Assembly (NCBI RefSeq): GCF_013141715.1
Contig: NZ_WHOA01000169.1
Span: 1-62,826, forward strand
Reading direction: 5' to 3'
Length of the DNA: 62,826 nucleotides
From: Paenibacillus phytorum
GTDB taxonomy: Bacteria > Bacillota > Bacilli > Paenibacillales > NBRC-103111
Below, one piece after another: positions 33,760 to 43,379 of the stretch. The translations under genes and the position numbers were made by a program. Numbering within the stretch: the first letter of the stretch is position 1; each line of letters begins with the position of its first letter. The notes beneath the pieces were generated by a model that saw nothing but the letters and a program-made list of their open reading frames with translations, ran no database searches and was not told where the DNA came from.

Positions 33760-36700
33760 TCAATCTAACAGCAATTTTTGGATGGAATGAAAAACTTCCT
33801 CCAGAGCAATGGCAACCGATTGAAGTTGGTTCTGGATCATGCTGGTATTTGTTTCATCAGGCCCATCGTTATGTTCTAACATTTCTTCAAGAGCAGTTGC
33901 CGCGGCGAATACCCGATTAGCTGACAGGTTGCTAGAAGAGCCGCGCAGCGCATGCAGCTGACTTAGGGCTTCGGCATAGTCACCCTTCTGAATCGCAAGG
34001 GTTAATTGCGGAATAATAGGAGCGGATTGACTTTGAAATTTCCGAAGCATTTCGCGATAGATCTCGGTTTTTCCGCCAAGCCGTCCGAGTGCTTCTTCCA
34101 TATCAAGCCCTGGAACGGCCATCCTATTCTTCTCGCTTAGAACAGCATCGACGGCTGCAAACAACCGGCTAGGAATGATGGGCTTGGAGATCACTTCGTT
34201 CATACCAGCCCGAATACAATCTAAACGCTTCTCCATAGTAGAGTCCGCGGTTAAAGCAATAATAGGAATGTTCATCCATCTAGGCTCAAGACGAATTCGT
34301 TTGGTAGTCTCAATGCCATCTAGAATGGGCATATGAATATCCATTAAGATCAAGTCATAATCATTATTCTCTAAGTCATTTAATGCTTCGAAGCCATTGG
34401 AAGCCAATTGAATGTCACAATTCATACTATTTTCCAGCAGCGAACGAGCGACAGTCTGATTAATTTCATTATCCTCGACTAGCAGAATGCGATGAAAGGA
34501 TGTCATTATTTTTGCTGTATGCGGGAAGTCTGTCGTAGTGATGAGTTCCTTATCGGCCTGTGTGCCTGTTAGTGTTTGCAGTGTCTGGTATAGTACGATT
34601 CGCGAGATAGGTTTGACTAGAATGGCATGCGGTGCCGACTGTGCAGGCAGCTGCTCCAAAGCATCCCTGCCCGATAAAGTAGTGTAAATAATCGTTAAAA
34701 TGTTCATTCGACTGCAGGCTTCAAGCATGCCCAGCCAAACTTCCTCTCTGTACATATCAACAGCTTCCATATCAAGCAGGATCACATCTACGGGAATAAC
34801 ATCAATGGCATTCCTTGCTTCTTTCCAAGAATAAACACCGGCTGCTTCTGTACACATGGATTGAAGGGTATGAACAAGCACTTGGTTCAGACCAGGGTGA
34901 TCTTCCACAATTAATGCGCGCAGCGGGAGGATTGCCTGAGTCTTTATAGGTTGCAAGGACAACGTGAAAGGCAAGCTAATCCGGAATTCACTGCCGAGCT
35001 CTGGTTGGCTTGACACCTCGATGGTACCGCCCATATTCTCAATAATGTTCTTCGAGATAACAAGACCGAGACCCGTACCCCCGAATTTCCGACTCGTTAC
35101 TTCATCGGCCTGAACAAACGGCTGGAATAGCTTGGATAGGTGCTCTTCATCCATCCCGATGCCTGTATCGCTGACAGTAAAGCCAATTCTGACTTCTTCC
35201 ACTCGGAGCTGTTCCACGTAAACACGCAGTGTGACTGTTCCTTGCTCGGTAAATTTTATCGCATTGCTAGTTAGATTCAGCAAAACTTGATACATGCGTA
35301 GGGAATCCCCAATGAGTCCAAGCGGCACATTGTCATGGATATCACAAATAAAATCAACCGGTTTGTGGCCAAGCAGCACGCTAAGGGTTTCACAAACACG
35401 GTCTATGGTCTCATCCAGCTGGAACGCATGATGTTCAATGGCGAGCTTGTCCACCTCGAGCTTCGAGAAATCCAAAATATCATTAATAATATTAGATAGG
35501 GACACCGAGGATCTGACTATTTTACTTATATAATCCCTCTGAAGCATTGACATGGTCGTTCGCTCCATCAAGTAGGAGAGTCCGACGATGCCATTGAGAG
35601 GTGTCCGAATTTCGTGACTCATACGAGCCAGGAAAATCCCTTTAGCCAGATTAGCTTCATCCGCTTCTTGCTTCGCTCGAATGAGCTCCTCTTTGGAATG
35701 CACTTGGTCCGTAATATCGCGCGTAATGGCAGAGAAATAACACTCATCTTTGTCTGCTGGGCAATGGGGCACGATGATAACGGAAATGAATATTTGCCGT
35801 TGTTCCTTCGTTAGGACCTCTGCTTCAAATTCCCAGAATCCTTCCCGAATAGCTGTGTTCAGACCCTCTTCAAAATTAATGTCATTCTGGATATCTACGT
35901 ACGCACTGAAATGTTTGCCAATGGTTTGCTGTTTATCTAATCCAATTATGCTCTTGCAAGCTTGATTCATATAAAAAATATAGCCTTTCTCATCAAATGA
36001 GAGAATGGAATCACGTGCGCTTTCTACAATCGTTAACAGCCTCTCTCTAGACTCATTGCTCTCCTTAATATCACTAATATCTCGAGCGATGAATACGAAA
36101 CCTTTCAGCTCGCCATTCGGATTTGTAATGCTGCTGACACTAACCTGAACGAAGAAACGAGTGCCATCTTTGTGATGCCAAGTCCATTCAGAATCCTCTT
36201 TTAGGTGACGTAACGTTCGGATCACGAGAGCTGTACAATCAGCTGGCACATATTCCCCAAGCTCTGACGAGTATTGCGCGGCTCTTTCTATCAGTTGTTC
36301 TTGATCCAACCACAGGAGGGGCGTTGCTTTCTTATGAACTTCTGCTAAAGAATAGCCAAGAAGCTGTACAGCTCTACTGTTGAGATGATTAATGGTAAAG
36401 GAAGGATCTGTCACGATCATGGCATATTGATTGTGATGAATGAAAGCTTCGAACGGCTCGAATAGCTCACGTAAGTTTTCTATCATGCCATTCACAGAAT
36501 GGGCAAGAGCACCCAGCTCATCCTTGCTTTTGAAAATAAGCGGCTTTATGTAGAAATTACCCGCAGCGACTGATTCTGTGACATGGAGAATTTGCTTGAT
36601 GCGTTTAATAATCAGTGTATTCGCAGTCAAGTAAATGAGGAAAAAAATGACCACAGCCGTCATCACAATTAATCCGATAGTCGACCAAAGCAAGGGGCTC

Positions 36701-37515
36701 GTTGGAGCTTCGAAAGCTGAAAGGGGCATGGAATAAGCAAGGTACCAGTCTAATTGAGGTACACGCGCATAAAACCACCGAGCTTTTTGACCGCCGTAAT
36801 AAGATTCATCCAGAAATCCTTCGTTCGTCTGCATCGCTTTTTGAAAGGCTGGTCCGAGTGAAGGGTATTCAGTGAAAATATTAAACTTCAAAATTTGAGT
36901 TGTATCGGTATGATGCAGAATGAGTCCCTCTTGGTTCACGATAAGTATTTCGCCCTTCTCCAAAGGGGTATGAAGATGCTCGAAAAAGATTTGTTCCGCA
37001 TCAAGAGAGATGTTTACGATACTGGTCACTTCGTTTTTTTCATTGAAGACAGGTGCGGTTATGGAAATGATGTATGTACCGGTTATTTGACCGATTTCAG
37101 GATCAGAGATGAATGTTTTCCCTTTTAGAGCCTCTTGGAATCTTCGTTCCCCTGTTGCATAAAGTGTTTGTCCAGTAGTGAGAGTCATATAGCCATTGAG
37201 ATCTATAATTCCCATGGAATGATAGCGATTAGCGCCTGTTTTTAATTCTTGGGTCAAAAATTGGAGCCGCTCCTCAAGTGTCCCATGCTTCATAACGTCT
37301 ACACGACTTATTAGCTCCACTTCTGCTAAACGAATGGATAAGAAATCGTATAAATTTTGTGCGGAATTGGAAACGGAAGTTATCGATTGCTCTTTCATTT
37401 GATGAATAAGTTTATCTCTCGAGAGCCGATAATTTGTAATCCCGACAACAGTTAGGGAAATAGAAGTGATAAGAACAAGCAATGAGACAAGTTTGAAACG
37501 TAAAGATGATGACAT
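33760..37515 (-). CDS. Hybrid sensor histidine kinase with dCache, PAS, two receivers and HPt
   Basis: 1251 residues. Transmembrane helix 1 (residues 8-28), extracellular dCache-like region, helix 2 (about 277-300), HAMP, then PAS domains (YAMIVTDPSFTINHL, ARDSILSFDEKGYIFYMNQA). HisKA has His634 in MSHEIRTPLNGI, and the HATPase has GGTGLGLVIS. Receiver 1 is divergent (VDVILLDMEA), receiver 2 canonical (DLILMDIHMPILDG), and the C-terminal HPt has LHALRGSSSNL. This allows an internal His-Asp-His relay. GGAGG precedes ATG 37515. It is divergent from a chemoreceptor; no separate response regulator is nearby. Confidence 0.93.
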   Translation of the reverse strand: MSSSLRFKLVSLLVLITSISLTVVGITNYRLSRDKLIHQMKEQSITSVSNSAQNLYDFLSIRLAEVELISRVDVMKHGTLEERLQFLTQELKTGANRYHSMGIIDLNGYMTLTTGQTLYATGERRFQEALKGKTFISDPEIGQITGTYIISITAPVFNEKNEVTSIVNISLDAEQIFFEHLHTPLEKGEILIVNQEGLILHHTDTTQILKFNIFTEYPSLGPAFQKAMQTNEGFLDESYYGGQKARWFYARVPQLDWYLAYSMPLSAFEAPTSPLLWSTIGLIVMTAVVIFFLIYLTANTLIIKRIKQILHVTESVAAGNFYIKPLIFKSKDELGALAHSVNGMIENLRELFEPFEAFIHHNQYAMIVTDPSFTINHLNSRAVQLLGYSLAEVHKKATPLLWLDQEQLIERAAQYSSELGEYVPADCTALVIRTLRHLKEDSEWTWHHKDGTRFFVQVSVSSITNPNGELKGFVFIARDISDIKESNESRERLLTIVESARDSILSFDEKGYIFYMNQACKSIIGLDKQQTIGKHFSAYVDIQNDINFEEGLNTAIREGFWEFEAEVLTKEQRQIFISVIIVPHCPADKDECYFSAITRDITDQVHSKEELIRAKQEADEANLAKGIFLARMSHEIRTPLNGIVGLSYLMERTTMSMLQRDYISKIVRSSVSLSNIINDILDFSKLEVDKLAIEHHAFQLDETIDRVCETLSVLLGHKPVDFICDIHDNVPLGLIGDSLRMYQVLLNLTSNAIKFTEQGTVTLRVYVEQLRVEEVRIGFTVSDTGIGMDEEHLSKLFQPFVQADEVTSRKFGGTGLGLVISKNIIENMGGTIEVSSQPELGSEFRISLPFTLSLQPIKTQAILPLRALIVEDHPGLNQVLVHTLQSMCTEAAGVYSWKEARNAIDVIPVDVILLDMEAVDMYREEVWLGMLEACSRMNILTIIYTTLSGRDALEQLPAQSAPHAILVKPISRIVLYQTLQTLTGTQADKELITTTDFPHTAKIMTSFHRILLVEDNEINQTVARSLLENSMNCDIQLASNGFEALNDLENNDYDLILMDIHMPILDGIETTKRIRLEPRWMNIPIIALTADSTMEKRLDCIRAGMNEVISKPIIPSRLFAAVDAVLSEKNRMAVPGLDMEEALGRLGGKTEIYREMLRKFQSQSAPIIPQLTLAIQKGDYAEALSQLHALRGSSSNLSANRVFAAATALEEMLEHNDGPDETNTSMIQNQLQSVAIALEEVFHSIQKLLLD

Positions 37516-37593
37516 GTGTAACCTCCGTGAAAATTCTAACTGTTAGCAAATCTAACAGTTTTACAATGAATGTAAGGTAAGAAATTTAATGAT

Positions 37594-37621
37594 TAAAGAT
37601 TATGATGATTGCAGCAGATGA
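37594..37621 (+). promoter_or_regulatory. Possible sigma-D (motility) promoter
   Basis: TAAA (37594-37597), a 16-base gap and GCAGATGA (37614-37621) resemble the sigma-D pattern TAAA-N15-GCCGATAT, upstream of a chemoreceptor. Confidence 0.25.
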
Positions 37622-37676
37622 ATTGAGTATACATCATAGTTGGATCATTCATTCATTATTTGGGGGGAATTGGCAC

Positions 37677-39383
37677 ATGCGACTTACAGTGCGAACAAAA
37701 ATGATTACGGTATTTGCAATCATCTTTCTGATGATTGGAGGATTAAGCTGGACAGATATGAGTCGAATGGGCGCGTTGAAGGACAATACGAAAAAGCTTG
37801 CTGAAAATTGGATGATGGGCATTCAAATTATTGAAGAGATTCACTATAACTCGGAGCATTTATTAGCATTTTACTATCAGAAGAAGCTAGAGCCAGATGT
37901 TAAAAAGCATGAGCCACTTGATGCTGGCATGGCAGCATCAATCGCAAGTATTGATAAATTGTTAGCAGATTATAAGGAATCCCTTGCTGGGGAAGAAGAT
38001 GCTAATAACTTCACCGAACTTAATAAGAATTGGGAAGATTTCAAAGCTGCTTTTATGAAAAATAAACAGAATGCCGCTGATCCTAGTAAAGTAAAGGAAG
38101 CTGCAGAAAGCCTCCAGGTGATGGCAACCGCTTTTGGAAAAGCGCAAAAAACGATGGCGGATATGGTTGTGTTTAATCAAGAGGGAGGAAGAAAAGCGGA
38201 GCTGGAAAGCTTGAATGTATACAAAACAAGTGTGAATACATCTCTTATCGTTCTTAGTGTCATCATTGCATTCATGCTAATTACTTGCTACATACTTGTT
38301 AGAAACATTTCCTCACCCGTTCGTAAAGCATCACAATCCTTAAATCGGATAGCGAATGGGGATCTTACCGTTGAACCTATTCTAGTAAAAAATAAGGACG
38401 AGATTGGCGATTTAGTCGGTTCTGTTAATCAGATGGTTAACCATTTGCGTAAGTCTGTAGAGCAAATGATGCTTGCCTCGAATAGCGTTGCGGCATCGTC
38501 TCAGCAGTTGTTTGCCAGCTCCGAGCAGAATACATCTGCCTCGCAGCAAGTTGCACAAGCTGTTCAGGATTTCGCAACTGGATCCGATAAACAAGCTCAA
38601 AGCTCGATGGAATGCGGCAGAGCGATGGAAGAAATGACTGTAGGAATTCAACGGATTGCAGAAACAACATCGGATGTATCTGAATTATCGATTTCTGCAA
38701 CGCAGCTTGCTGAGCAAGGGACCCATTCGATGGAGCGTGTAGTGATCAAGATGCAAGCAGTGAGCCATTCTGTGGATGCTGCGAACAAAGTCATAAAAGA
38801 ATTGGAAAAGCATTCACAGAGCATCGGTCAGATCTCTACGTTAATTGGAAATATTGCCTCGCAAACCAATCTTCTTGCCTTGAACGCAGCGATTGAGGCT
38901 GCTCGTGCCGGAGAGAGCGGAAAAGGTTTTGCAGTTGTTGCTGGTGAAGTTCGTAAGTTAGCGTCGCAGACGGATGATTCTGTACGTGATATTTCCGAAC
39001 TCATTTCGAACATTCAAAGAGATTCTGCACGTGCCGGTCAAGTTATGAGTACGGGGCAGTCAGAAGTACAGGAAGGTCTTAAAGAGGTAGGGATTGCGGA
39101 GCTAGCATTCGGTAAGATCGTCAACGCATCGCAAGAAGTTGCCAGTAAGATTCAGGAAACGGCTGCGGCGGCTCAGCAAATGGCTGCAAGTTCGGAAGAA
39201 GTTTCGGCAACCGTAGCAAGTGTAGGCTCTGTTGCGCAGCAAACTTCCGGGACAGCTCAGTCGGTAGCGGCTGCAACGGAAGAGCAGCTCGCGTCAACGG
39301 AAGAGATAACAGCTTCTGCAGAAAGCCTTGCTGGTATTGCTCAAGATTTGCATCAAATTGTGAGTTCATTCCGAATTTCATAA
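37677..39383 (+). CDS. Methyl-accepting chemotaxis protein (4HB sensor type)
   Basis: The start is ATG 37677, after GGGGGG (37661-37666), giving MRLTVRTKM; upstream in-frame codons lack a ribosome site. 568 residues: helix 1 (about 9-25), an all-helical periplasmic region of about 160 residues as in 4HB_MCP sensors, helix 2 (TSLIVLSVIIAFMLITCYIL), HAMP, then the signalling domain with tip NIASQTNLLALNAAIEAARAGE. It signals to CheA/CheW. No ligand can be inferred. Confidence 0.93.
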   Translation: MRLTVRTKMITVFAIIFLMIGGLSWTDMSRMGALKDNTKKLAENWMMGIQIIEEIHYNSEHLLAFYYQKKLEPDVKKHEPLDAGMAASIASIDKLLADYKESLAGEEDANNFTELNKNWEDFKAAFMKNKQNAADPSKVKEAAESLQVMATAFGKAQKTMADMVVFNQEGGRKAELESLNVYKTSVNTSLIVLSVIIAFMLITCYILVRNISSPVRKASQSLNRIANGDLTVEPILVKNKDEIGDLVGSVNQMVNHLRKSVEQMMLASNSVAASSQQLFASSEQNTSASQQVAQAVQDFATGSDKQAQSSMECGRAMEEMTVGIQRIAETTSDVSELSISATQLAEQGTHSMERVVIKMQAVSHSVDAANKVIKELEKHSQSIGQISTLIGNIASQTNLLALNAAIEAARAGESGKGFAVVAGEVRKLASQTDDSVRDISELISNIQRDSARAGQVMSTGQSEVQEGLKEVGIAELAFGKIVNASQEVASKIQETAAAAQQMAASSEEVSATVASVGSVAQQTSGTAQSVAAATEEQLASTEEITASAESLAGIAQDLHQIVSSFRIS

Positions 39384-39489
39384 AAGATTGTTTTACGATC
39401 AGACTTTCTGGAACGTTGGCGCGTCTAGTTATCGTAAAGGTTAATTCAACCGAAGATTATCACGATAACGAATGAGGAGTGAACATGAA

Positions 39490-40623
39490 ATGAAAAAGAA
39501 TCCGTATAACATGTTGAAACTTGGTGTAGTCGGATGTGCAATGCTGGTGGGAGTTAGCGGTGCTGTATTACCATTAACAGGTATGGCTTCAGCGGAAACA
39601 GTTACCGTAGTACCAATTCTTTCACCAGTTGCATCTGAGTCAACTTCTCCAGTGCAAGTGAAAGAAGTAGAGCTTACCTCTAAAACGCAGGATCTAATAA
39701 CCAATATCAAAGTGCCGCAGCTTTCAGGTATGTTGGATACGAAGTATCAAGAGCAAACGAATGACATCATTTTATCTCACGCGAACAAAGATTTGGCGAA
39801 TTGGGAGAAAGAGGCTGCTCAAGCCGCTGCTGATGCAAAAACGAATGGTTTCACTTATCGGCCCTACGAGCTGACGATTAATTATGTGTTGAAATCGGAT
39901 GGTTCGAACAACCCGGCGGGTGTTGTCTCACTTGAAGTCACAACATATGCTGCTACAGGTGGTACAGGTATGCCGCGCGTTGATACGTATAATGTGCTGA
40001 ATCGCGAACAAGGGCAGCGTGTTACTTTGCAAGATCTGCTTGGTGATAACTTCAAGGAGAATGTAAATACCGGAATTCAGGCCAAAATCAATGAAAAGCC
40101 TGAGAATTATTTCAAAGATGAATTTAAAGGCATCAGCGAAGAGCAAGGCTTTTATGTAGAAAAAGGCGAAGCGGTTATTGTGTTCCCGAAATATTCGATT
40201 GCGCCAGGCTCCAGTGGGACTCCGGAATTCCGTTTTAGCTTGCCTGAGAAATGGAATATGACACCTAAACCAGTTGCGCCCCTACCTGTTGAGAAAATGA
40301 AGCTGGATTTAGTGGCAAGCGATAGCCTAACAAATGCAGAAGGCGTGAGTCTAGTGCCCTTACGCAAAGTAGCAGAAGGACTTGGCTACGAAGTAAAATG
40401 GAATCAAGAGACATACGCTGCTGAATTGAAAAAGGGTGCTGGGTGGACGAGTGTTTCCGTAGGTCAAGATAGCTATTTCTTTGCGAAAATGGCTCCGGTT
40501 ACGCTAGGGACAGCTCCAGTTATTCTTAACGACACGCTATATGTGCCTTTGAAATTCGTAACGGACATCCTACGTGCAGATGTGAAAACGGGCGATGCAG
40601 GCGCCATTCATATTGAACAATAA
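39490..40623 (+). CDS. Secreted DUF3298-like protein with copper-amine-oxidase N-terminal-like domain
   Basis: 377 residues from ATG 39490 (GGAGTGA at 39476-39482 upstream; ATG 39472 is the longer alternative). The signal peptide ends near GMASAE. The middle region (VPQLSGMLDTKYQEQTNDII, VTLQDLLGDNF, FSLPEKW) matches the DUF4163/DUF3298 fold found in RsiV and PdaC. The C-terminus (VPLRKVAEGLGYEVKWNQET, YVPLKFVTDIL) is the stalk-like domain common in Paenibacillus cell-wall proteins. It is probably exported and wall-associated. Ligand (perhaps lysozyme or peptidoglycan, as for RsiV) is speculative. Confidence 0.8.
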   Translation: MKKNPYNMLKLGVVGCAMLVGVSGAVLPLTGMASAETVTVVPILSPVASESTSPVQVKEVELTSKTQDLITNIKVPQLSGMLDTKYQEQTNDIILSHANKDLANWEKEAAQAAADAKTNGFTYRPYELTINYVLKSDGSNNPAGVVSLEVTTYAATGGTGMPRVDTYNVLNREQGQRVTLQDLLGDNFKENVNTGIQAKINEKPENYFKDEFKGISEEQGFYVEKGEAVIVFPKYSIAPGSSGTPEFRFSLPEKWNMTPKPVAPLPVEKMKLDLVASDSLTNAEGVSLVPLRKVAEGLGYEVKWNQETYAAELKKGAGWTSVSVGQDSYFFAKMAPVTLGTAPVILNDTLYVPLKFVTDILRADVKTGDAGAIHIEQ

Positions 40624-40639
40624 GAAATTTAGAAGCATT

Positions 40640-40684
40640 AGCCTCTTGCTGCCTATTTATTTGGGTGAGCAGGAGGCTTTTCCA
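40640..40684 (+). terminator. Rho-independent terminator
   Basis: AGCCTCTTGCT (40640-40650) pairs with AGCAGGAGGCT (40668-40678), then TTTTCC. Confidence 0.7.
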
Positions 40685-40750
40685 TTTCACCATACTGAAA
40701 GCGTTTGCGTATACTATCGCATCTCGTAAAGTAGGAGGTGGCAGCAGACG

Positions 40751-41071
40751 ATGTATTTGAAAAACTTATTGTCCGCTTGTATGGGCCTTTGGTTTCTGGT
40801 GAGTCCCTGGGTGTTCGGCTTTGAAGCTCATACGAATGCACTTTACACCTGCGCGCTGCTAGGCAGCTTGCAGTTCGTAGCATCTCTGATGGCCCTAGGG
40901 AAAACCGGCAAAAAGGTTTGGCAAAATTGGCTTTGTTTTATTATTGGTGCTGTATTCATTGTCGTTCCCAACGTGTATCATTTGGATTTAATGGCCTTTT
41001 TTTCATTTGTCGTGTTTGGCTTTATGACCATACTGGTCAATTACGCCAATCTATATGCCGATCATCAATGA
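40751..41071 (+). CDS. SPW-repeat membrane protein
   Basis: 106 residues with four hydrophobic helices. The motif LVSPWVFGF in helix 1 is the SPW signature, and a second repeat is degenerate (IVVPNVYHL). SPW proteins are integral membrane proteins of unknown function. AGGAGG lies before ATG 40751. The next gene starts about 90 bases on, probably from its own promoter. Confidence 0.8.
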   Translation: MYLKNLLSACMGLWFLVSPWVFGFEAHTNALYTCALLGSLQFVASLMALGKTGKKVWQNWLCFIIGAVFIVVPNVYHLDLMAFFSFVVFGFMTILVNYANLYADHQ

Positions 41072-41161
41072 AGTAGTCGAATGCGGAAACGTGAGATTGC
41101 CATGAGGTTGGTTTATACTAGTCATATAGTGATAGGTAGGATGGGAGGATCATATACCGGC

Positions 41162-43258
41162 ATGTTAAGTTCATTAGAATTAATAAAAAGGTATCGGGCA
41201 GGGGAAACAAATGCCGCAGACCAACCTAAATGGTTAACCTATATCGTTTCGGCGGAGGAACGCATCGTTAACTTCGAGCGGATTCAGTCGATCCAGGAGC
41301 TGGCACAGGCGAACCCTGTGCTTGATTATGTTGAGCGGACATTGCACATTTTGGATGGACTAGCGTTGTCTTTTTGGAAGAAAGATTTACTAGAAGAGGT
41401 GTTGATCTGGTCTGAAGTAGCGAAGGGTGGGACTTCAAGAGAGCGTTTCATATGGCAAGAAGCAGGTATTCATCTTTACGTCCATAACCTTGGTTCGGCG
41501 CAGCTGTATAAGCTAGATAAAGGAAATCCAAGCGATAAGTCAACTGTCATACATATGTTAATCTACACGCATGGGCTAATTGGTCAAACAATCCGTGGCG
41601 AAGTTCCGCTTAAAGAACATGCACCGTTAATTCGTTTGATGAAGGATAACTTGCTTTCAGCTGATGAATTAAGAGGCTTGCTCTTGCCGCTAAATCAATG
41701 CATTATTGCAGGTGTGTCAGAAGAACTCTGGCATTCCGTTCGTAATGAAGTTGAGTCAATGATTGAGCAGATCGTATCCGATTCATTGGAAAAAGAGCCT
41801 GCCATAAAGGATCGCCTTGCCAGACTACGGGGAAACACGATTCAAAAGGGAGAAAATTTCGATGCCGAATATGGGAAGCTGCTGGACGAAGTTCCATTAG
41901 ATGCGTTGACGGCATTTTTAGATGGTAGAACTCTGTGGTTCGTAGAAGCGGCCCTGCAAGAATTTTCTTTGGAGCAGTTGGTGAAAGTATTCCTGATTAT
42001 CCAGTTTTCAAGTGATCAAGCGGATTCTATTCAACACATTAGCTTCGAACCTTTGATGAATACGATGTATTACGATTACAAGGGCAGCAAAAAGGTAAAC
42101 GTGTATAAGAAGAGGATGATTGAGAAATATTTGGGTGAGCTTGCTTGGAATGATTTGATGAAGGATCCGTTGGAATTATCGCAAGAGTTCAAACCCGATG
42201 GTAACTGGGGCAATGCCCATCTAAAGCACCTCATTGATCGAAAGCCCCAACTCCCGGACACGATATTTTTTACCTTCCAATTTTCTCCTGCTGCAGAGAA
42301 GCTGATTGAATTTTGTGTGGAAGCAGAGAAATCTCCTCTATATGAAAAGGCGGTTCTGTTATTGTTCGATCTGTTCGAATTGCGCAGAGATGCCTATGAC
42401 CGGTTTCATAACGAGGAAGAATACTTAGCCACGATGAACCAAACGGCTGACTATAAGAAGATGATGCTGGATTACGTTGTTGGGAAGCGGGTTGTTGATA
42501 TAGGACCTGGCGGCGGGGTTATGCTGGATCTCATTGAGCAGTATTTGCCGGACAAGCATCCGATTGGGATCGACATTTCGTCGAATGTGATTGAAGCTCT
42601 GGAACGCAAGAAGCAGCTGGAGGGGCATCGGTGGGACGTTATGAAGGGGGATGCACTTGATCTCAAACAGTATGTAGAGCCGGGCTCAATCGACACGGTT
42701 ATTTTCTCATCGATCCTGCACGAATTATATTCCTACATCCCTTTTGGCGGGAAGAAATTCAACCATGCTACGGTTGCTGCAGCGCTGCGAAGCGCTTTCG
42801 ATGTTCTCGCGCCCGGAGGCCGAATTGTTATCCGAGATGGTATCATGACGGAACCTGCCGAACAGAAACGGACCATTCGATTTCTGCAAGAAGGGGCGAT
42901 GGCTTGGCTGCAGCGGTATGCGAAGGATTTCGCAGGGAGAACGATTCAGTATGAAGTCGTAGCTGAGGATGAGGTCATGATGCCCGTGAATGATGCGATG
43001 GAATTCCTTTATACATATACGTGGGGTGAAGAAGCTTATGTGCATGAAGTACAGGAGCAATTCGGTTACTTTACCCCAAGCGAGTTTACTGCGTTCATCC
43101 TGGATACATTAGGTAATGAGGCCAAAATCGTGGAGAGTAAACACTTCCTCCAGGAAGGGTATACGGACGCGTTGGCAGATAAAGTAAGGATCATGGATCA
43201 AGATGGAAACGTGGTTCCGCTGCCGGATAGCACGTGTTTGATTGTGATAGAGAAGTGA
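41162..43258 (+). CDS. Two-part protein: unknown about 430-residue N-terminal region plus SAM methyltransferase
   Basis: About 698 residues from ATG 41162 (GGGAGG 14 bases upstream); earlier in-frame ATGs at 41081, 41102 and 41141 lack good ribosome sites. The N-terminal part is helical, with no motif I recognise. The C-terminal part is a class I methyltransferase: motif I RVVDIGPGGGVMLDL, then PIGIDISSNVIEALE, KGDALDLKQYVEPGSIDTVI and LAPGGRIVIRD. The substrate is unknown. It is followed by the nrtR promoter, so it may only neighbour the NAD salvage genes by chance. Confidence 0.8.
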   Translation: MLSSLELIKRYRAGETNAADQPKWLTYIVSAEERIVNFERIQSIQELAQANPVLDYVERTLHILDGLALSFWKKDLLEEVLIWSEVAKGGTSRERFIWQEAGIHLYVHNLGSAQLYKLDKGNPSDKSTVIHMLIYTHGLIGQTIRGEVPLKEHAPLIRLMKDNLLSADELRGLLLPLNQCIIAGVSEELWHSVRNEVESMIEQIVSDSLEKEPAIKDRLARLRGNTIQKGENFDAEYGKLLDEVPLDALTAFLDGRTLWFVEAALQEFSLEQLVKVFLIIQFSSDQADSIQHISFEPLMNTMYYDYKGSKKVNVYKKRMIEKYLGELAWNDLMKDPLELSQEFKPDGNWGNAHLKHLIDRKPQLPDTIFFTFQFSPAAEKLIEFCVEAEKSPLYEKAVLLLFDLFELRRDAYDRFHNEEEYLATMNQTADYKKMMLDYVVGKRVVDIGPGGGVMLDLIEQYLPDKHPIGIDISSNVIEALERKKQLEGHRWDVMKGDALDLKQYVEPGSIDTVIFSSILHELYSYIPFGGKKFNHATVAAALRSAFDVLAPGGRIVIRDGIMTEPAEQKRTIRFLQEGAMAWLQRYAKDFAGRTIQYEVVAEDEVMMPVNDAMEFLYTYTWGEEAYVHEVQEQFGYFTPSEFTAFILDTLGNEAKIVESKHFLQEGYTDALADKVRIMDQDGNVVPLPDSTCLIVIEK

Positions 43259-43284
43259 GCAGCAAACCAATCGATGAATGCCTA

Positions 43285-43313
43285 TTGAAAAAGAGTTTTA
43301 AATATGTCATAAT
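43285..43313 (+). promoter_or_regulatory. Sigma-A promoter of the nrtR-like gene
   Basis: -35 TTGAAA (43285-43290), a 17-base spacer and -10 CATAAT (43308-43313). Confidence 0.6.
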
Positions 43314-43317
43314 GAAA

Positions 43318-43335
43318 TTATCAAATCGACAATAT
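43318..43335. promoter_or_regulatory. Shared NAD-regulon operator candidate, copy 1
   Basis: TTATCAAATCGACAATAT lies just downstream of the -10. It shares ATCAAATNNACAATAT with the site before pncA. Confidence 0.5.
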
Positions 43336-43379
43336 AGAGGGAATTGTGAAATTGTGATTAAGCAGGTGATCTAATAAAC

